14,293 nucleotides of DNA from JBKEDH01 sp047975295 (GCA_047975295.1 JBKEDH010000024.1:1-14293); one strand, 5' to 3'. Positions 7,509 to 14,293 are shown, counted from the first letter of the stretch. Numbers and translations: made by a program. The notes: a model not told the origin generated them from the letters alone.

Positions 7509-9755
7509 CTATTTTAAAAACTGAAAAGCAATTAATGCGGCTATATAGGCAATACCACTCATGACTACAAATTGGATTATTGGCCATTTCCAGCTATTAG
7601 TTTCCCGTTTTACAATAGCCAAGGTGCTCATACATTGCATGGCAAATGCATAGAAAAGTAATAAGGAAATACCCGTTGCCAAGGTAAATACTTTTGTGCC
7701 ATCGCTATGGGTTTCGTATTGCATTTTTGTTTTTATGGTTTTTTCTTCTTCGTCGTCCATTTCACTGCCAACACTGTAAATGGTGGCCAATGCACCAACA
7801 AAAACCTCGCGTGCCGCAAACGAACTTACTAGAGCAATACCTATTTTCCAGTCGTAGCCCAATGGTTTTATAACAGGTTCTACCGTTTTGCCAATATAGC
7901 CCAATACCGAATTTTCCAATTTAACCGATGCAATTTCATCATCGATAATGGCTGTTTCAAATTCTGGGATTTTAAGGGTAATGGAATCCTCAATTTGTTT
8001 ATTTGTAAAGGTTTCGCTGGCTTCTTTAAAACCTGTAATCAATTCGCTTTTGTAACGTTCAATTTTGTTTTCTAACGACAGTTTTTGGGTATTGTTAAAT
8101 CCGTTTTTTTCAATTTTGGTAGTTACAGTTTCCTCGGCACCATCAAAATCTTTATTGCTTCCTATGGTTCCTAAAAACCATAAAATAACAGAAATAGCCA
8201 AGATTATTTTACCGGCACCAAATACGAAAGCCTTTGTTTTTTCAACTACATTAAAAAATACGTTTTTAAGTAGTGGTAATTTATAATTGGGCATTTCTAC
8301 CACAAAATACGATTTGCTGCTTGTTTTTAAAAATTTACTCAATATGGCTGCCGAAATAACGGCTACAGCAAAACCCAAGATATATAATACCATTAGGGTC
8401 AAGGCTTGGTAACTTAGTCCAAATATACTGCCTTTTGGGATTACTAAAGCAATAAGTATTAAATATACAGGTAGGCGTGCCGAACAGGTAGTGAACGGTG
8501 TAACCAAGATGGTGATAAGCCGTTCTTTCCAGTTTTCTATATTTCGAGTAGCCATAATGGCAGGAATGGCACAGGCCGTACCCGAAATTAAAGGTACTAC
8601 GCTTTTTCCACTTAGTCCAAAACGGCGCATTATCTTGTCCATTAAAAATACCACACGGCTCATATAACCACTTTCTTCTAAAATTGAAATTAAAAGGAAC
8701 AAAAAAGCAATTTGTGGTACAAAAATAACAATGCCTCCAAGTCCAGCTATAATTCCATCGGAAATCAAATTGGTAAAAACCCCTGGCGGCATAATGGTTT
8801 TGGTCCATTCGGTAAGGGCTGCAAAACTTTCGTCTATAAAATCCATTGGTGGTCCCGACCATTCGTAGATAGCCTGAAAGATAAGCAGTAGGATAAAGAA
8901 GAAAACAACATAACCCCAAACCTTGTGCATTAATATCTTGTCGAGTTTAGAACGCAGATCTTTTGCTTGGGAGGTATCGACCGTTAGCGTGTGGTTAAGC
9001 GCATTGTTTATAAATTGATACCGCTTTATGGTTTCCCGATGTTGTAAACCCTTTAGGTCGTTTTTGCTCTTGGTTTTAAAGTCGGTAACGCCTTTAAAAT
9101 CGTTTCGGTCTATTTTTCCAAAATTAATATCTTGGCTTATTACCAACCAAAGTTTATAAAGTAAGATGTTTGGAAATGTTTTTTGTAAACTACCAAAATA
9201 TTCGGGATCTATATCACTAATTTTGGTACAAGGTGTTATTTGTAGTTCTTTATAGTTGGCGATATGTGTTTTTAACTGGGCGATACCTTGTTTTTTTTTG
9301 GCGCTAACCAATGCAATTTTGGTGTTTAGTTGTTTTTCTAAACGTTCAATATCCAACGAAATACCTTTACGCTGCATTCTGTCTGCCATGTTTATAACCA
9401 ATAGCGTTGGGATTTCCAGATCTTTTATTTGAGTGAACAAAAGTAGGTTGCGTTTTAGGTTTTCAATATCGCAAACTACCACCGCTACATCGGGAAACAA
9501 TATATCGTTTTTGTTTAATAACAGTTCTATTACCACACTTTCGTCCAACGACGAAGCATTTAAACTATAGGTTCCGGGTAAATCTAGAATATGAGCCTTA
9601 TCGCCATTGGGCAACTTAAAATTTCCTTCTTTCTTTTCTACTGTTATACCCGGATAATTGCCCACTTTTTGGTTTAATCCGGTAAGGGCGTTAAAAACCG
9701 AAGTTTTTCCTGTATTTGGATTCCCTATTAAGGCAACGTTTATTTTTTTATTCAT
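7509..9755 (-). CDS. feoB: Ferrous iron transporter FeoB
   Basis: 748-residue inner-membrane Fe(II) transporter with an N-terminal GTPase domain. G1 GNPNTGKT at 11-18, GIT (G2) at 36-38, G3 DLPG at 58-61, G4 NMAD at 122-125 and an SAK G5-like motif at 151-153 are all present. A helical linker (about 160-275) leads to the membrane domain, which holds the two Gate regions: GTACAIPAIMATR with Cys395, and TPFTTCSARLPVY with Cys424. Residues about 534-612 form a long hydrophilic, charged segment between membrane helices. MQCMS near 707-710 adds a further membrane Cys. The ATG overlaps the end of feoA by 8 bp, so translation is coupled. Order on the strand is feoA, feoB, palindrome, Cys-rich peptide. 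Intact, with all expected motifs. Confidence 0.97.
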   Translation of the reverse strand: MNKKINVALIGNPNTGKTSVFNALTGLNQKVGNYPGITVEKKEGNFKLPNGDKAHILDLPGTYSLNASSLDESVVIELLLNKNDILFPDVAVVVCDIENLKRNLLLFTQIKDLEIPTLLVINMADRMQRKGISLDIERLEKQLNTKIALVSAKKKQGIAQLKTHIANYKELQITPCTKISDIDPEYFGSLQKTFPNILLYKLWLVISQDINFGKIDRNDFKGVTDFKTKSKNDLKGLQHRETIKRYQFINNALNHTLTVDTSQAKDLRSKLDKILMHKVWGYVVFFFILLLIFQAIYEWSGPPMDFIDESFAALTEWTKTIMPPGVFTNLISDGIIAGLGGIVIFVPQIAFLFLLISILEESGYMSRVVFLMDKIMRRFGLSGKSVVPLISGTACAIPAIMATRNIENWKERLITILVTPFTTCSARLPVYLILIALVIPKGSIFGLSYQALTLMVLYILGFAVAVISAAILSKFLKTSSKSYFVVEMPNYKLPLLKNVFFNVVEKTKAFVFGAGKIILAISVILWFLGTIGSNKDFDGAEETVTTKIEKNGFNNTQKLSLENKIERYKSELITGFKEASETFTNKQIEDSITLKIPEFETAIIDDEIASVKLENSVLGYIGKTVEPVIKPLGYDWKIGIALVSSFAAREVFVGALATIYSVGSEMDDEEEKTIKTKMQYETHSDGTKVFTLATGISLLLFYAFAMQCMSTLAIVKRETNSWKWPIIQFVVMSGIAYIAALIAFQFLK

Positions 9756-9981
9756 TTACCTTATCTATTAAAATATGGGAAGCCGTTTCTTTTCTAATGG
9801 CCAAATGTGTTCCGTTAATGTTTAAATACAGAGGATCGTGAAAAGGCGCTACCTGCACGAGTTTAACGGAATTTCCAGGCAAACAGCCCATTTCTATTAA
9901 TTTAAAGGGAATATGGCTAGAAGATACATCTTTTATAACGCCCCTTTCGCCTTGTCTTAAATCTGCCAAAGTAAGTTTCAA
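9748..9981 (-). CDS. feoA: FeoA-domain ferrous iron transport protein
   Basis: 77-residue cytoplasmic SH3-like FeoA domain needed for FeoB activity, probably through contact with FeoB. The family pattern is clear: LADLRQGERGVI at the start, the FKLIEMGCLPGNSVKLV core (about 27-43), and NINGTHLAIRKETASHILI near the end. The start is TTG at 9981 (minus strand): the frame upstream reaches a stop at 10002 with no ATG, and no internal Met near the N terminus fits the domain. It overlaps feoB by 8 bp. A half-site resembling the iron box lies about 60 bp upstream. Confidence 0.94.
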   Translation of the reverse strand: MKLTLADLRQGERGVIKDVSSSHIPFKLIEMGCLPGNSVKLVQVAPFHDPLYLNINGTHLAIRKETASHILIDKVNE

Positions 9982-10031
9982 AACCTTATTAGGATTAAAT
10001 TAAAACAACAAAAATAGCGTAAATATTCAGT

Positions 10032-10050
10032 CTAAAAAAATTTAGCCCAA
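10032..10050 (-). promoter_or_regulatory. Candidate metal-regulator site upstream of feoA
   Basis: On the plus strand, TTTAGCCCAA (10041-10050) differs by one base from TTTAGCCTAA of the mntR-promoter site. It is preceded by a palindrome, CTAAA-AAAA-TTTAG (10032-10045). The position, 50-70 bp before the feoA start, suits an operator. The match to the full 19-bp DtxR box is poor outside the core, so this is tentative. Confidence 0.33.
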
Positions 10051-10088
10051 TTATTGATAAAGCAAGCATACTATAAATTGATTTTTGC

Positions 10089-10221
10089 TTAGAATGCGTT
10101 TAAATTTTTTCAATTGACTAAAAAATTGCTGTTTTCACCCATTTTTCATCTTTTTCCTTCCGTAGCTTGGCTATGCAACTCAAAAAAAGCTTTCAACCCA
10201 AAAAGTTTAAATGAGTTCTTA
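10089..10221. repeat. 133-bp imperfect inverted-repeat element between feoA and the dehydrogenase gene
   Basis: The 22-bp ends, 10089-10110 and 10200-10221, are inverted copies matching at about 17 of 22 positions (shared core TTTAAAnTTTTT). Two smaller hairpins lie inside: AATTTTTT (10103-10110) with AAAAAATT (10120-10127), and CGTAGC-TTG-GCTATG (10161-10175, one G-T pair). No ORF is visible. The arrangement suggests a MITE-like or REP-like dispersed element, or a structured transcript. The rest of the 406-bp gap (9982-10387) holds the feo and dehydrogenase promoter regions. Confidence 0.45.
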
Positions 10222-10285
10222 AAATAAGTTCAATATTATAGAAATTAAAGCGTTCTGCATAACAAAAAATTAACTTCTTGGTTTT

Positions 10286-10314
10286 TTGTCCAAATAAAGA
10301 ATTACGTAATTTTA
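10286..10314 (+). promoter_or_regulatory. Possible Bacteroidota-type promoter with palindrome upstream of the dehydrogenase
   Basis: TTG at 10286-10288, an 18-bp spacer, then TAATTTTA at 10307-10314 approximate the TTG/TAnnTTTG promoter, with one mismatch in the -7 element. A perfect 12-bp palindrome AATTACGTAATT (10300-10311) overlaps the -7 element. A further hairpin AAACAC/GTGTTT (10320-10338, 7-nt loop) follows. The start codon is 74 bp past the -7 element. Confidence 0.3.
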
Positions 10315-10387
10315 TCGGCAAACACCAATTAAGTGTTTATTTCATAATTAAATCACTAAATAACAATTTGTATAAAACTCAGAATAA

Positions 10388-11434
10388 ATGAAGCCAATTA
10401 AAGCATACGGAACCCAAACCAAAGACACAGATTTAGAACCTTTAACCATTGAACGCCGCGAACTATCGGAAAGCGATGTTAAAATAGATATTATATACTG
10501 CGGTGTTTGCCATAGCGATATCCATACTGCACGTAGCGAATGGGGGCCTGCGAAATATCCCGTTGTTCCGGGGCATGAAATTATAGGAAAAATAAGCGCC
10601 ATGGGCGAACAAGTAACAAAATATAACATAGGCGATTTGGTAGGAGTGGGCTGCTTGGTCGATTCCTGTAAAAAATGTAGTTCCTGTAAAGACCATTTAG
10701 AGCAATATTGCGAGACAGGAGCCACTTTTACATACAATAGTCCCGACCCTTATTTGAGTACACATACTTTTGGTGGATACTCCGAAAACATTGTGGTTAA
10801 TCAAGAATTTGTGTTGCGAATCCCCCTTAATTTAGATGCTTCGCGGGTAGCACCCTTGCTCTGCGCTGGTATTACAACGTGGTCTCCTTTGCGCCATTGG
10901 AACATAAAAAAGGGCGATAAGGTTGGTATAATAGGTTTAGGAGGCCTTGGCCATATGGGCATAAAATTTGCCCGTGCCTTGGGCGCTCATGTCGTAATGA
11001 TTACAAGATCCAATAACAAAGCACCGGATGCCGAAGCTTTGGGGGCTCACGAAGTATTGATTTCTACCAATGAAAGCCAAATGCAGCAGCATACCAATTC
11101 GTTCGATTTTCTTTTAAATACCATACCTGTTAACCATAATGTAAATCCGTATTTAGGACTTATGAAACGTGATACCACCATGGTTATGGTTGGTGCGGTA
11201 GAACCTATATCGAATATCCATGCCGGAATGCTTATTTCAAAAAGAAAACATATTGCGGGCTCCATGATAGGCGGTATTAAAGAAACTCAGGAAATGTTGG
11301 ATTTTTGTGGAGAACACAATGTCTTGTCAGATGTCGAAATAATCAGTATACAGGACATCAACCAAGCGTGGGAACGGGTGGTACATGCCGATGTAAAATA
11401 CCGTTTTGTTATCGATATGAAATCGTTGAAATAG
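10388..11434 (+). CDS. Zinc-dependent alcohol dehydrogenase (YahK/cinnamyl-alcohol type)
   Basis: 348-residue cytoplasmic medium-chain dehydrogenase that interconverts aldehydes and primary alcohols. Catalytic-zinc residues are in place: Cys38 in CGVCHSD, GHE at 62-64, and Cys159 in LLCAG. The structural zinc lobe has Cys94, Cys97, Cys100 and Cys108. The Rossmann motif GLGGLGHMG (183-191) follows. ITRSNNK at the end of the second beta strand is the type seen in NADP(H)-preferring members. The length is normal and the frame intact. It stands alone after a long intergenic region; the SPFH gene begins 60 bp downstream on the same strand but has its own candidate promoter. Likely role: reductive detoxification of aldehydes; the physiological substrate cannot be told. 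Confidence 0.93.
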   Translation: MKPIKAYGTQTKDTDLEPLTIERRELSESDVKIDIIYCGVCHSDIHTARSEWGPAKYPVVPGHEIIGKISAMGEQVTKYNIGDLVGVGCLVDSCKKCSSCKDHLEQYCETGATFTYNSPDPYLSTHTFGGYSENIVVNQEFVLRIPLNLDASRVAPLLCAGITTWSPLRHWNIKKGDKVGIIGLGGLGHMGIKFARALGAHVVMITRSNNKAPDAEALGAHEVLISTNESQMQQHTNSFDFLLNTIPVNHNVNPYLGLMKRDTTMVMVGAVEPISNIHAGMLISKRKHIAGSMIGGIKETQEMLDFCGEHNVLSDVEIISIQDINQAWERVVHADVKYRFVIDMKSLK

Positions 11435-11450
11435 AAAAATAGATTCAGTT

Positions 11451-11471
11451 TTTATATATTTAAAGCCTAAA
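11451..11471 (+). promoter_or_regulatory. Promoter-like motif shared with the metalloregulator gene
   Basis: This 21-bp stretch matches 5050-5070, in the promoter of the DtxR/MntR-family gene, at 20 of 21 positions. It comprises the TATATTTA -7-like element (11455-11462) followed by AAGCCTAAA. It ends 23 bp before the SPFH start codon (10 bp in the mntR case). A/T richness inflates chance matches, but the shared AGCCTAAA is not simple sequence. Confidence 0.4.
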
Positions 11472-11494
11472 GAGAAAATAAAACCAAAAACACT

Positions 11495-12631
11495 ATGGGA
11501 ATATTCGACAAAATAAAAGAAAAACTAACCAACGAATTTATTGATATAATCGAATGGTTGGATTATACCGACGATACCATTTGTCACCGTTTCGAACGTT
11601 ATCAAAACGAAATAAAAAACAATGCCAAGCTTATTGTGCGCGAAGGGCAAACGGCCGTTTTTGTAAACGAAGGGCAACTTGCCGATGTATTTACGCCGGG
11701 AACCTATACTCTAAACACCCAAAACCTACCTATTCTTACCACTTTAAAAGGGTGGAAGTACGGTTTTAACAGTCCGTTTAAGGCCGAAGTTTATTTTGTA
11801 AACACCCATTTGTTTACCGACGAGAAATGGGGTACCAAAAACCCGATTACACTTAACGACAATCGTTTTGGGCTTGTGGAAATTCGTGCCTTTGGTACTT
11901 ACGCTTTTAAAATTAACGATGCCGGTAAATTTATAATTGATATTGTTGGAACCGATAGCAATTTTACCAATTTTGAAATAAACGAACACCTAAAAAGTCT
12001 TATTGCTACTCGATTTACCGATACTGTTGGTGAGGCCAATTTACCCATAGAACTGTATGCGGCAAATACCACCGAACTGTCTGAAACCTGTAAGGAAGTC
12101 ATGCAGCCGGAGTTTTTAAGTGTTGGTATTTCATTAGAAAAATTTTATATCGAAAACGTATCGATGCCCGAGGATCTTAAAAAGGAAATCTTCGAATACA
12201 GCCGTATCGATAAATTGGATTTAGATAAGCTTACCAAATTTAAAACTGCCAAAGCCATCGAAGCAGCTGCCAAAAACGAAGGTGGTACTGCCGGAGCCGG
12301 AATGGGCATGGGTATGGGTTTTGTTTTGGCACAGCAAATGGGTGGTATGATGCAACAACAACCAATAGGCTACCAACAAACGCCGCAACAACAATTAGGC
12401 GCAGTACCACCGCCAATGCCGGCAGCAGTACAATATTACTATGCATCCAACGGCAAGCAAGCCGGCCCGGTAACTTTCGAGCAGTTAAAAACACTTTTTG
12501 CTGGCCGTACCGTAAACAAAGATACTTTGGTCTGGAAACAGGGCATGGCCAATTGGGCAGCCGTAAAAGATATTGAAGAGTTAAAAGCGTTTTTAGGAGG
12601 AAATACGCCACCACCATTACCTCTACAATAA
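11495..12631 (+). CDS. SPFH-domain protein with C-terminal GYF-like domain (YdjI-like)
   Basis: 378 residues, no signal peptide and no clear membrane helix. Residues 1-20 form an amphipathic-looking helix (MGIFDKIKEKL). About 20-245 is an SPFH/virion-core-like domain of the B. subtilis YdjI type: LIVREGQTAVFVNEGQLADVF at 46-66, then FTPGTYTL. A helical stretch (about 226-262) leads to a Gly/Met-rich segment (263-287), a Gln/Pro-rich linker with PPPMP (305-309), and a GYF_2/DUF4339-like domain at 312-368 (YYYASNGKQAGPVTFEQL, then WKQGMANW). The tail is PPPLPLQ. YdjI-type proteins form membrane-associated scaffolds with PspA in Bacillus. The next gene, 41 bp on, encodes a membrane-anchored double zinc-ribbon protein, so they probably act together. 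The exact function here is inferred. Confidence 0.85.
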   Translation: MGIFDKIKEKLTNEFIDIIEWLDYTDDTICHRFERYQNEIKNNAKLIVREGQTAVFVNEGQLADVFTPGTYTLNTQNLPILTTLKGWKYGFNSPFKAEVYFVNTHLFTDEKWGTKNPITLNDNRFGLVEIRAFGTYAFKINDAGKFIIDIVGTDSNFTNFEINEHLKSLIATRFTDTVGEANLPIELYAANTTELSETCKEVMQPEFLSVGISLEKFYIENVSMPEDLKKEIFEYSRIDKLDLDKLTKFKTAKAIEAAAKNEGGTAGAGMGMGMGFVLAQQMGGMMQQQPIGYQQTPQQQLGAVPPPMPAAVQYYYASNGKQAGPVTFEQLKTLFAGRTVNKDTLVWKQGMANWAAVKDIEELKAFLGGNTPPPLPLQ

Positions 12632-12632
12632 C

Positions 12633-12671
12633 AACCGATTTTTAAAGTAATAAAACCGCTGTAAATCGGTT
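12633..12671 (+). promoter_or_regulatory. Intercistronic hairpin abutting the zinc-ribbon gene's start codon
   Basis: AACCGATTT (12633-12641) and AAATCGGTT (12663-12671) are perfect 9-bp inverted copies with a 21-nt loop. The right arm ends one base before the ATG at 12673, so in mRNA it would cover the initiation region. This could tune translation of the second gene relative to the first. There is no following T-run, so it is not a classical terminator. Confidence 0.45.
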
Positions 12672-12672
12672 T

Positions 12673-13782
12673 ATGGAAGAAGAAACCAAAACAAAGGCAT
12701 CCGAATTAAAAAAAGCCTGTACCAATTGTGGTGCCGAGTTACTGTATGCACCGGGATCGACACAATTAATTTGCGAGTACTGTGGTAATAAAGAAGCTAT
12801 TGTACCTTCTAAAATACCATTTAAGGAACTAAAATTAAAACCTTATCTGGAAAAGCAAGGAGCTCAGTCTCATAGCGAAGTGCTTACCATGATTCAATGT
12901 AAAAATTGTGGTGCTAACCAGCATATCGAAGATAACTACAAATCCTTACACTGTATTTATTGCAGTATGCCCTTGGTTATAGCAGATATTAAGGAAGAAG
13001 AATGGATTCTCCCCGGAGCGGTTTTACCCTTTCAAATAAACCACGATAAAGCCCATAATATTTTTAAAAAATGGGTAGATGGTTTGTGGTTTGCACCGAA
13101 TAATTTAAAAAAAGCAGCTTTAGATCCCGATTTAACACGTGGCCTTTATTTGCCTTATTGGACTTTCGATGCACAACTTGATGCCGATTATTCCGGAAAA
13201 CAAGGTACTTATTATTATGTTACAGTATCCTATAACACTATGGAAAATGGAAAATCGGTTAGAAAGACAAGGCAAGAGCAACGTACCCGATGGACGTCCA
13301 CAAGCGGACGGATTTCCGGTTTTATAGACGATACCCTAATAAAAGCATCGGCTCAAAGAACAGGACAAATACCACAAAAAATAGAGCGTTGGAACCTAAA
13401 ATTGTTAAAGCCTTTTAATAGTAGCTATTTATCGGGTTTTGTTACCGAAAAATATACCATTTCGCTAAATAAAGGGCATTTAGAATCGAAAGACGAAGCC
13501 TCTGAAATAGCAAAATACTGGGCAAAACAGGATATAGGTGGCGATACGCAACGAATTACATCGCTAAATATGCGGCTAAGTAACGAAACCTTTAAACATA
13601 TTTTATTGCCTGTTTATATTAGTAATTATAAGTTTAAAGGTAAAACGTACCACTTTTATGTTAATGGTGAAAATGGTACTATTTCCGGGCAACGCCCCTA
13701 TTCGGTTTGGAAAATATTCTTTTTGGTGGTAGTCGTTATTATTTTGGTAATAGCTTTAGGTACGTTGGCAGGCAACGGTTAA
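12673..13782 (+). CDS. Membrane-anchored protein with two N-terminal zinc ribbons
   Basis: 369 residues. There are two four-cysteine zinc ribbons: Cys16/Cys19 with Cys34/Cys37 (CTNCG...CEYCG), and Cys76/Cys79 with Cys94/Cys97 (CKNCG...CIYC). A conserved soluble region with many aromatic residues follows (about 110-340; LYLPYWTFDAQLDADYSG near 156-173), then one C-terminal transmembrane helix (about 348-365, IFFLVVVVIILVIAL) and a short tail. The tail-anchor topology leaves the ribbons in the cytoplasm. Related proteins are often mislabelled as replication-factor-Y or helicase-like; no helicase motif is present. The closest functional analogy is B. subtilis YdjG, a zinc-ribbon membrane partner of YdjI and PspA. 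Order and 41-bp spacing support an operon with the SPFH gene. Function unproven. Confidence 0.8.
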   Translation: MEEETKTKASELKKACTNCGAELLYAPGSTQLICEYCGNKEAIVPSKIPFKELKLKPYLEKQGAQSHSEVLTMIQCKNCGANQHIEDNYKSLHCIYCSMPLVIADIKEEEWILPGAVLPFQINHDKAHNIFKKWVDGLWFAPNNLKKAALDPDLTRGLYLPYWTFDAQLDADYSGKQGTYYYVTVSYNTMENGKSVRKTRQEQRTRWTSTSGRISGFIDDTLIKASAQRTGQIPQKIERWNLKLLKPFNSSYLSGFVTEKYTISLNKGHLESKDEASEIAKYWAKQDIGGDTQRITSLNMRLSNETFKHILLPVYISNYKFKGKTYHFYVNGENGTISGQRPYSVWKIFFLVVVVIILVIALGTLAGNG

Positions 13783-14077
13783 CTTGCTGGCTTTGATAAT
13801 GTTAAATAATTTAAGTAAGCTTGTAATGATAATGTGTTTGTCTTATTAAAAAGTTAGAGTAATATTGGAGAGCTACTGTAATAAAGTGAAGAAATGCTTA
13901 AGATAAACTAAGTCAAAAATGTTTCTTTTGGAGATTCTCCATCTCGTATAAGATGATATTGAATTTTATTAGCATTAATTTAAAATATAGCCAAAAACTG
14001 TTGTGATATCTTAATAATTTAGAATGATTATCCGTATATCTCCCTAAAGTGTTTTTTATTTGGATAAAAACATAGAG
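13783..14077. other. Non-coding stretch before the IS1595-type gene
   Basis: No credible ORF or RNA gene seen in these 295 bp. A 6-bp-arm palindrome, TGGAGA-T-TCTCCA, lies at 13929-13941, and TTATCC (14028-14033) is inverted as GGATAA (14062-14067). The left end of the insertion sequence should lie in the later part, but I could not identify its inverted repeat without the right end, which is outside the window. Confidence 0.5.
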
Positions 14078-14293
14078 ATGAACCTAATAGACTTTATAAA
14101 AGCATACCCCGACGAGGAAAGCTGCAAACTGAAATTCAAGGAATACCGTGAGCAAGCGGGCGTTGTTTGCGTCAAATGTGGAAGTACGGAGCATTACTGG
14201 AAAAAGGATAAGGAACAATACGAATGCAAAGCGTGCAAGACCAGAACGACCTTGCGAAGTGGTACGGTAATGCACAAATCAAAGCTACCCTAC
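14078..14293 (+). CDS. IS1595-family transposase, N-terminal part (runs off window)
   Basis: 72 codons from ATG 14078, open to the last base. The N-terminal helical segment MNLIDFIKAYPDEESC is followed by a zinc ribbon with Cys31, Cys34, Cys50 and Cys53 (CVKCGST...CKAC), then TRTTLRSGTVMHKSKLPY. This is the typical start of IS1595/ISXO2-like transposases, in which the ribbon precedes a DDE/DDN catalytic domain; here that domain lies beyond the window. The segment is clearly less AT-rich than the rest and uses more G/C-ending codons (GCG, CGT, ACG, TGC), which fits recent acquisition. Whether the element is intact cannot be seen. Confidence 0.88.
   Translation, partial: MNLIDFIKAYPDEESCKLKFKEYREQAGVVCVKCGSTEHYWKKDKEQYECKACKTRTTLRSGTVMHKSKLPY

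Noticed and set aside
8335..8919. 194-codon open frame within feoB in another minus-strand frame
   Set aside because: Overlaps the conserved FeoB gate region; its translation is aromatic-rich and resembles no known family.
12240..12617. 125-codon open frame antisense to the SPFH gene
   Set aside because: Lies opposite the Gly/Met and Gln/Pro linker and GYF domain; low-complexity coding sequence explains the open antisense frame.
14028..14067. TTATCC/GGATAA as the IS left terminal repeat
   Set aside because: Both arms lie on the same side of the transposase gene and are only 6 bp, so they cannot be the two ends of the element.
14084..14275. Open frame antisense to the transposase start
   Set aside because: The plus-strand frame has a clear four-Cys zinc ribbon of the IS1595 type; the antisense translation has no support.

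Overview
The window looks like chromosomal DNA from a member of the Bacteroidota, most likely the family Flavobacteriaceae. The DNA is AT-rich. The genes mostly lack a Shine-Dalgarno sequence and are preceded by A/T-rich leaders. The protein families (TlpA-type thioredoxin with a Bacteroidota-style N-terminal half, FeoB-associated Cys-rich peptide, DtxR-family regulator next to a ZIP transporter) are typical of that group. No rRNA, tRNA, CRISPR array or replication origin was seen.

Layout. 1-3072 is the 3' nine-tenths of mfd (transcription-repair coupling factor), cut by the window start. It is followed on the same strand by a secreted TlpA-like thiol-disulfide protein (3104-4456). A convergent gene for a YraN/UPF0102 nuclease-fold protein (4636-4995, minus) shares an 85-bp divergent promoter region with a DtxR/MntR-family metalloregulator (5081-5737), which is followed after 5 bp by a ZIP-family metal transporter (5743-6564). 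A small lipoprotein of unknown function follows (6668-7216). Its stop codon overlaps the stop codon of a convergent 45-residue FeoB-associated Cys-rich membrane peptide (7213-7350, minus), which is too short for routine ORF calling. That peptide lies downstream of feoA-feoB (9981 to 7509, minus). After a 406-bp intergenic region rich in inverted repeats come a zinc-dependent alcohol dehydrogenase (10388-11434), an SPFH-domain protein carrying a C-terminal GYF-like domain (11495-12631), and a membrane-anchored protein with two zinc ribbons (12673-13782). About 295 bp of non-coding sequence then leads into the 5' end of an IS1595-type transposase gene (14078 to window end), whose base composition is visibly less AT-rich.

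How the parts may work together. 5081-9981 reads as a divalent-metal homeostasis island: sensor/repressor, ZIP transporter, ferrous iron transporter FeoAB and its Cys-rich accessory peptide. The intergenic region before the regulator holds two copies of a TAGCCTAAA-centred sequence resembling the DtxR/IdeR iron box, and a related half-site lies upstream of feoA. A 21-bp stretch of the regulator's promoter recurs with one mismatch upstream of the SPFH gene, which hints that the SPFH/zinc-ribbon pair could belong to the same metal-responsive regulon.

The most unusual material is the SPFH-GYF plus double-zinc-ribbon membrane protein pair (reminiscent of the B. subtilis YdjI/YdjG partners of PspA, but with no PspA in view), the shared promoter motif, and two intergenic fold-back elements (7385-7474 and 10089-10221) next to the feo genes.
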